Assembly (NCBI RefSeq): GCF_003573695.1
Contig: NC_039360.1
Coordinates: 123,342,336 to 123,406,335 of the forward strand
From: Papaver somniferum
Taxonomy: Eukaryota > Streptophyta > Magnoliopsida > Ranunculales > Papaveraceae
Direction of reading: 5' to 3'
Length of the DNA stretch: 64,000 nucleotides
Under the pieces are notes generated by a model. It did no database searches, was not told where the DNA came from, and was given only the letters and a program-made list of their open reading frames with translations. Positions 12,496 to 22,197 of the stretch are shown in pieces. Within the stretch, counting starts at the first letter, position 1, and each line of letters starts with the position of its first letter. Made by a program: the position numbers and the translations under genes.

Positions 12496-14304
12496 GTAAA
12501 TAATAATAAAAAAAACTAAAATAATTTAAGGGTATTTTGGCCATTAACCACAACATGTGGATAAGGGTGTGGAATTTACTTCTTAATCTCAGCCATGAGA
12601 TCTTCTTTATATTTCAAAATCTAAGGGCTTTAATCTCCCAGCGCCAAATCATTTTCCTTGATTCAAATTTCTTACACCATAGTGCTTGGATGTTGATTCA
12701 AGCTGACGTATTGAGCATTGAAAGTTGAATCTTGGGTGTCCATAACACTAAGCCTTAGAGTATGGTTATCAATTTTCCGAATTATGTACGAATTTTTCTG
12801 AATCCAGATTACATACGGATATGCGTATGGGATCCGACTTAGTTTAACAAATTTTCAGTATGAAACGAATTATACACATATTTACGAATTGGCGAACCAC
12901 ATTTCCAGTATAATACCTTTTCTTTTTGAAGAAGTGAAAATGCGGAGGTCTAACAACCTCACCCAATATTTCGATTAGCAAACTGTATGGACTAACTTTA
13001 ATATACTTTTAAGAGAATCAACTAGACAGTAAGACTCAATCTTAATAAAAAGTATATCAAGGAGTTAATATCTCTATCTCTTGATTTAAATCTTACTCAA
13101 GCAATCTGTGAGTCTGGATTAAATACAAGAGAGATAAACTTGGACGGTACCAAAGACCAATATCCAAGGATCAATCAATATCCAATCAACAACCAAATGT
13201 TAGATTTCACTATTGATCGATACAACGCACAACTTGTGATATTTCAATTATATAAAAAAATACAATGCGGAATAGAAATAACACAGACACCTGAAATTTT
13301 GTTAACGAGGAAACCGCAAATACAGAAAAACCCCGGACCTAGTCCAGATTGAACACCACACTGTATTAAGCCGCTACAGACACTAGCCTACTACAAACTA
13401 ACTTCGGTCTGGACTGTAGTTGAATCCTAATCAATCTCACACTGATTCAAGGTACAATTGCGCTCCTTACGTCTTTAATCCCAGCAGGATACTACGCACT
13501 TGATTCCCTTAGCTGATCTCACCCACAACCAAGAGTTGCTACGACCCAAAGTCGAAGACTTTAGTAAACAAATCTGTATCACACAGAAAAGTCTATAAGG
13601 ATAGATAAATCTGTCTCCCACAGATAAACCTAAAGGTTTTGTTCTGTCTTTTGATATAAATCAAGGCGAACAAAAACCAATTGATAAACCGGACTTAGAT
13701 TCCCGAAGAACAGCCTAGTATTATTAATTACCTCACAATAATCTAAATCGTATGGTAGCGAAACTAGATATTGCGGAATCACAAACGATGAGACGAAGAT
13801 GTTTGTGATTTCTTTTTATCTTGCCCTATCGGAGATATAATATCAAGTCAATTACTCAATTGAACTCGTACGATAGAAAATGGCAAGATCAGATCGCTCA
13901 ACTACAAGAGAAGTAGTTTCGTCTCGCTTCACAATCCCAATGAAGTATTTCAGTCGTTAATCGACAGGGTCTCGAGAAGAAACCTACTACGATTAAAAGG
14001 AGAATCGACTCTAGCAAACCAACTAGTATCACACAGTAGGTGTGGGGATTAGTTTTGCATAGTTGCTAGACGTCTCCTTATATAGTTTTCAAATCAGGGT
14101 TTGCAATCTGAGTTACCTTGGTAACAAAGCATTCAATAATCACTGTTAGATGAAAAACTTGATTTATCCAAGCTAATATCTTTCAACCGTTAGATCGAAA
14201 CTTAGATTTTCACACACAAATGAGATGTATTCATTTAGGTTGGAGTACATTGGTTGGTTCACAAATGGTTGACCAATGGTTAGCCATCACTACACCATTT
14301 TTTC

Positions 14305-14550
14305 CGAATCGTAACGGTTTTTGAGCGTTACGAAACGGGGTTGTAACAGAGCCAGACCGTTACGAAAAGGGGTGCTACAATTTTTTCGTAACAGCCCACT
14401 AGCCGTTACGATTTTCTTTTGTAACGGCCCTTGTAACATCTTAAAGCCGTTACTACGTGGCACTGTCGTAACATGCGCCAGCCGTTACGAATTTATTTAG
14501 TAACAGGACGTTGTAACAGCTGAATCCGTTACGATTTTTTTTTGTAACTG
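14305..14550. repeat. Left subterminal GTAACGG/CCGTTAC repeats of the CACTA element
   Basis: More than ten copies of GTAAC(G/A)G or its complement CCGTTAC in both orientations, with the longer form CCGTTACGAA or TTCGTAACG, are packed into about 245 bp. The right end (18930-19055) has a similar shorter array. Subterminal arrays of this kind are transposase-binding sites in En/Spm-type elements. Confidence 0.85.
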
Positions 14551-14561
14551 TAAAAAAATTA

Positions 14562-14635
14562 CTGCCGGTCAACCTTGACCTGGTCAGAATCAGTCGACAA
14601 TGACTAATTTTGACCAGGTCAAGGTTGACCGGCAG
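14562..14635. repeat. Perfect 25-bp-arm hairpin inside the CACTA element
   Basis: Arms 14562-14586 and 14611-14635 are exact reverse complements (CTGCCGGTCAACCTTGACCT...), separated by 24 bases. Each arm holds TTGACC/GGTCAA motifs. It sits just inside the left subterminal array. Confidence 0.9.
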
Positions 14636-15976
14636 CTCATTCTCGGCTGGAATACGCCGGAATTCCAAATAACCACCTGCATACACCTTCCATTTATCCT
14701 TCACAATCAACAATATTTTCTTCAATCAAATTCATCTCCATTCAATCAATTCTTATCACATTCAAATGGATTCATACAAAGGATTCATACAAAAAAGAAC
14801 TTAAATTCTTCTAAGTATCAAATACTAGGGGATGTATACAAATTCTTCTAAGTATCAGTTCATAGAAATTCCTATGTTCACAAATTTATCTAACTTAGAA
14901 TGTACATAGAAACTTATGGCAACCTAATGTCTGCCTTGTTCTCCAACCTTTTTGCTCCAAACTTGTCGCAGCAGAGCATCATCCAATGAAACTGCAAACA
15001 CAAAAAACATATACTTAGATGGAAGTATGCGTAGAAAAATCATCCTTAAGTTATGAGGTTACTGCTGCAAGTAAGAGAAGTGGAGGATCATACCACATTA
15101 AGTTCTTGTTCATATCGTAGAAACCTACTTAAGTTCCTAAGTTCATTCCACTTCGTAGAAACTACTACATTAGGGAATACATGGAAACCTACTTCAGTTC
15201 CTAAGTTCATTCATTCTCACTTGAAAATCACTATAAGTAGATACTGCAGAAAGTTACTCAAAACTTGCAGCTTCAATCAATTGAACCGGTAAGCTATGAT
15301 AATTATCTCATCTATGGTTTTTCAGAATTATTATACATACCGAGGCTGTTACGCCATCTAAGGACTTAAATAAGAAAATCTGGAGTAAGCCTTCAAGCAT
15401 AACAACAACTAGACCAACTTTAAGATGCAAATTTTAAGACATCAAGTCAGAAATCCATGCATAAAGTTATAGATGAAAAGTATCTTCTAAGTTTAAACTT
15501 CATAAGCATATATACCAACCTATGTTAAAAGCAGACAAAACTTCAAAAAAAATATAAATTGGGGAGAAAAACAATGAGAAATACTTACTGTGGTTTTGTA
15601 ATAAAGAACAAGCCCATGATTTATGTTATTGTTGTGGTACTCCTTTCTCTGCAGAGAAGAAAGTAAGATATAAATTCAAACTGAACTAATAAAACATATA
15701 AAGGAAAAAAGATGGTTCTTAATTACTTTATTGCTACTAAACATTACCAAGATAATTACAGGCTTCTGGGTGACGGACAGTTTCCTATATGGTTTAGGGG
15801 CCTAAAGCTTACCAAGGTTTTAAGTCCACCTAAGCAGTAACAGACAAGAACCATATCTTGGAATTTAGGCCTATGGTGCAGTGTTCACGACCATAAACTC
15901 TATAGGAAACTAATAAGGGAGACATAAATTTATATATGAATTCAAACTTGCTAAATAAAAGAACACAAAAAAATAC

Positions 15977-16069
15977 CTTGGGGAAAAGTGTTTCATAAAG
16001 CTTTTGGTATTTAGCTTCAAGAGCAGCCCTCTCCTCAAAAAGCTTCGCTTCAAGCTCATCATGTTGGCC
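15977..16069 (-). pseudogene. Captured exon of nucleosome assembly protein 1 (NAP1)
   Basis: This 93-bp, 31-codon open exon encodes [20 protein letters not shown] followed by [11 protein letters not shown]. It matches the conserved N-terminal helix region of plant NAP1 histone chaperones, where the usual text is similar to [23 protein letters not shown]. It is flanked by intact splice signals on the - strand: a TTTGCAG acceptor before 16069 and an AAG|GTATTT donor after 15977. Only this exon of NAP1 is recognisable in the window, so it is a fragment carried by the CACTA transposon. In an intact gene this region contributes to the long dimerisation helix. Whether it is spliced into a transcript here is unknown. 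Confidence 0.85.
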
Positions 16070-17082
16070 CTGCAAAGTATGCACCAAAATTTTTACTTCT
16101 CCTTAAACTCAACTACAAGCTTACCCCCACCAAGTTCAAGCTCATGATCGAAATTCATAGCAAGCATTTTATGAAAAATACACAGAAAAAGGAGTCCATA
16201 GATAAAATAAGAAAAACAGATGAAAGGAAGAACTACCACCTTCACAAAAGAAAAAAAAAGATTATCTTGAATACGAGACACAACTGCCATACCTTTAAAG
16301 TGAGACGTAAAGTGGTGTCTCTGAACAATCTTCACCGAACGGTTACCACCTACCCTGAAATCCAAGTGAAAATAAGATAAAAGAAAATTGTGGGTGTACA
16401 ACGATAACGTAGTGAATACAACTGAAATGCTTACAAGTTACAAGCAAATCCTTCTTCTAATGTTGCCTCAATTGACTGGTCCGAACTTTGCCATCTGTTA
16501 ATGTGCAAATGGAAAATTCTGTTGAGATTCCAGAAGCCCGACCACTTACTTAGACCATGTAAAAATAGAATTCATCTCCAAGAATAAGTGATCCAATCCT
16601 GCACCAAAAATTTAATGTGTAACAATTTCAACACAATTTGCATAGGTCGACCTACTTATTCTGGTTCATGTCCTTTTAAATATGATTGTATCTCTTTTAA
16701 AGATGCAAAAAAAGAAATAAAAAAAAAATCCTAGCTTAACAGAATTCTTGTGCGATCGCTTTTATGTAGTTGTATTTTTCTAGAATGAATTTTTGTTCCA
16801 GCAATTAAAAGATTAGAAACTTATGAACTCAGACAGCTTAATCCATACAAAAGTTTTAAAATGGTCGTGCACATTATAAACATTTATGCCAAACGAGAAA
16901 AGTAGCAAGTTTCCGTAAAATTATTATCACCTAAAAATTCATAAAGAAAATCCAGCAATCAAACAAATGGCAGAAAGAAAACACACACAAGAACGCCAAG
17001 TTCAGATAATACACATACCCTGTATTCATCTCAACAAATCCTCATTTCAGAAATAGCACCTGGCAACTCAACTTACCTTGGA

Positions 17083-17136
17083 ATACCTTCATTAATGCAG
17101 GAGCTTCTTGCTCATACGGTTTCACAAACTTGTCTG
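17083..17136 (-). other. Exon-like piece inside CACTA, unidentified
   Basis: On the - strand a pyrimidine-rich TTTTCAG acceptor is followed by an open stretch reading DKFVKPYEQEAPALMKVFQ and then CAAG|GTAAG, a strong donor. It reads in the same direction as the NAP1 exon. I do not recognise the protein. It may be another captured exon, from NAP1 or a second gene. Confidence 0.4.
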
Positions 17137-17639
17137 AAAAGAAGGAACATCTCCTTTATTCTACAATCCCTTCAAAAAAAGGAGGCACCCAAACTACATC
17201 AAAAGGGATGGAAAACAAAACCAAACAACTTTGAAACATGAAAACTTCAAAAGAACTTAAGCATAAGAATTAGAAAAACTCAAGCACTAAAGTGCGGGTA
17301 ACACATTAAAAAAACTCAAGCACTGGGAATAATGGCGACATATGTCTCTATTAAAAAAGTAAAAATTAGTACCGTCACAGGGTAACACATTGTTAACTGA
17401 TTGTTTTAAGATACAAATATATATCAACTTAGATGATCCGTTACTTACTCAAACACTAGAGTGTAAAGTTTAAATGTAGCATTTCGTAGCAGGATATGAA
17501 TCTACTGCTGCTTCATTACTACATAAAATTTAGCATTCGTATTGATTATCAAAGTACGTAAACAATCCATATCCAGCAGAAACAGGCCATAACATATTTT
17601 ATGAGAATTTTTTGGGTTTAACCGGTGACCCAATCCTTA

Positions 17640-17756
17640 CCATAATTTTTAAATTTAGCCTGAACAAGGTGAGCAGAATCACTACCAGTGCTGCTGCAAA
17701 GCTAGCAGCAACTTTAATAGGAAGACGAGTCTTCAAATGCGGAGTGGTCGGCATCT
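17640..17756 (-). other. Second exon-like piece inside CACTA, unidentified
   Basis: On the - strand an open stretch after ATACTTAG begins with ATG and reads MPTTPHLKTRLPIKVAASFA, then a hydrophobic segment (AALVVILLTLF). It could be a short membrane-anchor or targeting segment captured from a host gene. I cannot name it. Confidence 0.3.
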
Positions 17757-18194
17757 AAGTATTGATAAGACATGGAAACATGTATCCATCTGGAGAAAAG
17801 CAGCTACTTCATAATAAATATATTTCACATTTATAAAGTCTATTGTGTCCGCGTGTCCACATTTTCTAATTTTCTAGTTACTGCCTTGCAGGTACTAGTC
17901 ACCTAACATAACATGCTTCTATGAGGTAAAGACAGTTTACCTTAAATCAAATTCCTACCTAGATTGAAGTAGTTGATCTTGATTCCTTGTTATGCCTCAA
18001 TTGAACTTCTGAATCATCACTTCAACCACTAACCATCAATTTCATCTTAATCACCATCATCTATACTCAGAACCAGAAAATAATTTCCAATTCCTTGTCT
18101 CTAATCAAAGTTCAAAACATCGATTCACCTCTCAAACCACCAAACCCAGTCTTTGATTTCTTCTTATCTATTACAAAATTGAACCTTAAATCAA

Positions 18195-18850
18195 TTTCCA
18201 AACCCTAACTTCATCTCTCTGAAATTAAACAATGCAATTCATACTAACTGAAACCCTAAAATAGAAATTAAACAAATCAATTCATATACCTTCAACTTTA
18301 GTTCTTCAAATTCAATCTTTCAAACCCTAAAATGAAATCAGAAAATCATATTAGTATATATCCTTCAAACCATATATCTTTCAAACCCTAAATTTTATTT
18401 GACAAATGATGAAGTAAATACCTCTCAAGTTCTTCAACAGATAAAACTCTAAAAATGATTTCAGAAAAAGAAATCATATAAGCTTTATCAGATAAAAAAT
18501 CCCCTAAAATGAAAAACCCTAATGAAAAAAAAACAAACGATTGAATTAACACGATTAATGAAAACGCCAAATGGAAAAAAAATATAATTGAAATAACAGA
18601 TCGAAACTGTTGTAAGACTCTAATCTCTAGTCTCTTTGATCGATTTATCATATGATTGAATTAACAGATCGAAACTGGTTAAACCCCAATCTCTGCAAGG
18701 GAGGCGATGAGAAGAGAGAAAGGGAAAAGAGAAATGGTGAGCTTAGTCGATGGTATTTGATGAAATATCCCTTATCTCTTCAGGGGAGGAATTATCCTCT
18801 AGCAAAAGCAAAGTTGGGTAGGAAAAAACGGCACACAACTGAATGACACG
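18195..18850 (-). promoter_or_regulatory. Captured promoter/5'-leader-like region with five telo-boxes
   Basis: Five AAACCCTA motifs (18200, 18251, 18322, 18383 and 18514) lie within 330 bases. Telo-boxes of this kind are common in promoters and leaders of plant growth, ribosomal and chromatin genes. Relative to the - strand exons (15977-17756) this region is upstream, so it may be the promoter of the captured gene. The 64-codon + frame at 18652 looks incidental. Confidence 0.4.
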
Positions 18851-20934
18851 CACATAATAAACCCATGTTACCGTCTCTAGTGTGACCAAGCGTGTGATTA
18901 GCACACGTTAAAAATTAGCATGTTATGATTCGTAACAGCGACACCCTGTTACGAATCTGGAAAAAAATTCGTAACGGCTTCAGCCTGTTACGCCTAGGTT
19001 GTAACGGTTATTTGTAACAGGAAAATTTGTAACGTCTGCTGGGCCGTTACGAATTTTAGTTGCGATTCCGGAAAAATTGTGTAGTGCATATGAGTACTTT
19101 CATATTAACCGTATTCATCTTTCTCATAACTAGTTCAAATGACTCATAAGAACTAGTTAAGAGTTGTTCAATTTCTTAGGTCTTTATACATAGACCCAAT
19201 TGAAATAAAATCGGTTTGATTCATTTGAATCAATTCATGAACAATATACCCACGGTTTGCAAAGATTGCATTCCTTATAACTTATTGTTTTAAGTCCATG
19301 AACTACCGATTTGAGAAATAACTAGCTTGGGTATGCGTACCTTAACTACCGAATTTTGAGTTGGTTTTAGTTTCCAAACTCAACAGACTTTTTCGGGTGA
19401 AAAAGTTCCGCCAGTACGCGTACCTAAGGTGACTGTTTTTTGAGTTCGTAAACTTCAAACTTAGCAGAATTTCACGGACGTGAATTTCCGCTAGTACGCG
19501 TACCCAACCTGTCTCCTTTACCAATACCGCATGCACACATATGCACGCACTTGGTTTCCGGCACATGTATTTATACACTAATGTGCGAACACACTACATG
19601 CTTACATCCATAGGTGGTTACATATTCTCAACTCTACATTTCAATCATTGAAACATTATTCGATAATGTTATAACATTCGTTAGACATAAAGAATTGACT
19701 ATCGCCATCAAAGCTATTTTCAAGATTGAAACGTCATCATGACTTTCGTCACGGGTAAAGATGAAAATGGTTAAAGCAAAAGCTTACCAACACGTATTTC
19801 GAGAAAAAGATAGGCGAGTAAACTCGGCTCGAAATAGCAAATGTGTATGTAGAAAACTATCATATTTATACGACTTTTGTCTCAAGAGTAGGAGATAGAG
19901 TAGATAGACTTTTGAGTGACAAGATGAGTTCAAGTCTCCACATACCTTTTGGTCGGATGAAGTTTCACTGGTTCCTTGAGTAGTTCTTCGTCTTTGCAAG
20001 ATAATCACCATGGAGTCTGGAGCTCAACTGTTCCTAACTATCCTAGACCGATACTTAGTCATAAGTATACTAGAAATCAAGACATATAGTTTTGATCACT
20101 AATATTGACAAACATGCTTGAGATAGCAACGCATGCGAGTTCGACCGAGCAATGCTCTAACAATATCCCTTTTGTCAATTTTAGTGACAAAACTATCAAT
20201 ACATATGGATTACAAAATAAATAAAACTTTGTAGCTTCTCGTCCACATGCTTGATCTCCTTGGTGCTTCAACGTTACTTGAAAACTTCGTCTTTTCCAAA
20301 TACTCTTGTGACTCCATAGATGTTCATTTCAGCATCATAGTTGTTGAAGTTCCGTAGCCATAACAATGAGAAAACAAAAGCTCTCGATCATTGTTATACA
20401 GTGTCATAGTATTATTACACAGCATCAAAGTTCTCATATCACAACTTTGACAACAATACTATGGTGATATGTATCACTCCCCCTTAGTCAATACTTTTGT
20501 CTCAACATGAAAACCACTCCCCCCTACATAATGACCCGTTAAGCACGTAAATCCTATGTATTTGTAGTGTGAACTACACATTAATTCTCCCACTTTTTGT
20601 CAATAAAATTGGCAAAGGTACGAAAACGGGATCCTAATGAAATTTCCACGAAGACGCTTCAAGACCAAAGAAAAGTACATATCAACTTGTTTAGATGCAA
20701 TCATAAAGCCGAAGCTAAATGCATTTATCAAGGAGTTTATAAAGATACAAGATAACCCCTAAATAATTCCACAGTCGCACTCCCCACAAAGATATGAAAA
20801 TTAAGCGCAAGTTCAAAAGAACTCTCCCCCATTATATGTCATTCCCGAAAGAACAACAAGAGCGACCTTAATTTCGAAAGAAAATAAGGATTTCTTTGGA
20901 CATAACAATCACATACAAGTATGAATTTGAGTCC

Positions 20935-21290
20935 AAAATACTCAATTAAATTAATCACAAGAGAATTCATGATTAATTTAACCGGAAATGCTCAACATAA
21001 ATGAACTTATGGAGACTAAAAAAAAATACTCAATTAGATTAATCACAAGAGAACCCATAATTAATCTAATCGGAATACACAACCAAATTAACCACAAAAC
21101 GTAATCAATTTAATTGGTCATGCTCGACATAAGAGAACTTATGGAGCAACAACTAAATAATTAAACGAGAATGATTAATTTAATTGAACATGCTCGACAT
21201 AAAGTACCTCACGGAGCAACAACTAAGCTAAGAATAACTCAGTCGATTGTGCTCAACATAAGACACCTTATGGAACAACACAGTACGTAC
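20935..21290. repeat. Diverged short tandem repeats in the internal region
   Basis: Units combine an AATTAAATTAAT(C/T) element, a GGAAATGCTCAACATAA or CATGCTCGACATAA element, and AC(T/C)TATGGAG. They recur about every 60-70 bases. They resemble a noncoding packaging or spacer array, but no function is known. Confidence 0.5.
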
Positions 21291-22184
21291 ACAAAAATTG
21301 TGGATCGGAGATCGACCTTATACCGTGGAATAAACAAGGATTCATTCTATTTTCCATCACCATTTGCACAATGACATACAATAGACATAATCCTTGAAAA
21401 CAAAAGATTTTATCCTATCTTCCATCAATAATTGACATAATAGGCTTAACTTTTGTATTTGTCAAAAGTTCATTTCTTCTTTTATCAACACGTGCATCTC
21501 GACATATAAAGGACTTAACTTTTGACAAGGTATGAGACAATCACGGTTCACGGGCGCAAACACATATATCCTATAGCAAATTGCAATATATAAAACCATA
21601 AAGATTAATACTGCAAAAATCATCTTCCAAACAATTTTAGAATTTAAACCAATAAATCTAAAAACATGAAGATGAAAACATTGGACATAGCTATGTGTAA
21701 TCACAATAATGGATATTCCAAACTCTAGTAATCCTTCTCAAAAAAAGAATAAATTCTCATAAGAAGTTTCCTAGGCACCAGGACAAACTCGTAATGCACA
21801 TATAAGATGATTTGTCCTTAGAGGGCAGAATCAATCTTTTTCGCCCGGATTTACACCAAGAATAGCTACCAAAGGCGTATAAAAAGATTTTATTAACAAA
21901 GAAGAACATACAAAGTCATTAACGACCATGCACTACAGTTCACATAATATGATTGTGAACATTCAAGAATCCCATAGTAATGCATACTACTATTGTTCTT
22001 GAACTTCCTTCTTTGTGATTCACCAACAACATTCTTGTAAAAGCTACAATGATGTTAGAAGAGTAGTACTCCAAGAATACAAGTTCCCAAGTCCATTTGA
22101 AGTGGACCAAGTGCAACGAAACGGAGCAAAACACTCAAAAACAAGAGACAGTTAGACTTGTAAGGTCTTTAACGTGTGTGCCTC

Positions 22185-22195
22185 CTCTGATACCA
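22185..22195 (-). other. Primer-binding site (initiator Met tRNA) of element B-C
   Basis: On the - strand TGGTATCAGAG follows the end of LTR C after two bases (AT). This matches the 3' end of plant initiator Met tRNA, the usual primer for many copia and gypsy elements. Confidence 0.85.
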
Positions 22196-22197
22196 AT

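Larger units (their letters stand above)
11044..12929. other. AT-rich intergenic DNA
   Basis: No coding region is supported. It holds an (AT)n run, a diverged tandem repeat (12035-12495) and, near 12740-12929, sequence that may be the far 3' side of the LINE fragment split by element B-C. The 63-codon frame at 12537 has no recognisable features. Confidence 0.4.
14288..19086. mobile_element. Gene-capturing (Pack-type) CACTA DNA transposon
   Basis: Ends are CACTACACCATTTTTTCCG and CGGAAAAATTGTGTAGTG, the hallmark of CACTA (En/Spm) elements, with a 3-bp target duplication CAT (14285-14287, 19087-19089). The uninterrupted target is visible in LTR C (GGTTAGCCATATGAGTG at 23550-23566) and similarly in D. 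Both ends have subterminal arrays of GTAACGG/CCGTTAC (about 14305-14550 and 18930-19055), where a CACTA transposase would bind. At 4799 bp it encodes no TNPA/TNPD-like protein, so it is non-autonomous. The interior holds captured host sequence: a NAP1 exon (15977-16069), other exon-like pieces and a promoter-like region with five AAACCCTA boxes. All of these read on the - strand. Confidence 0.92.
12935..20162 (-). repeat. 3' LTR (copy B), interrupted by CACTA at 14288-19086
   Basis: Without the CACTA and its duplicated CAT, this LTR is 2426 bp, against 2438 bp for its partner C. A - strand TATA box (CTATATAAGG) lies at 14076-14085. The LTR starts at 20162 with TGTTAGAGCATTGCTCGG and ends at 12935. 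Confidence 0.9.
20163..22197 (-). mobile_element. Internal region of element B-C, no protein genes
   Basis: From the primer site at the right to the polypurine tract at the left (GACAAAAGGGATATTG on the - strand), this 2-kb stretch has no gag-pol. It carries several G-rich AAGGGGGAGT-type blocks (near 20480 and 20515 as CTCCCCC on +). It also carries four to five diverged repeats of the form ATTAAATTAATC...GCTCAACATAAGAGAACTTATGGAG at about 20930-21290. Confidence 0.75.
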
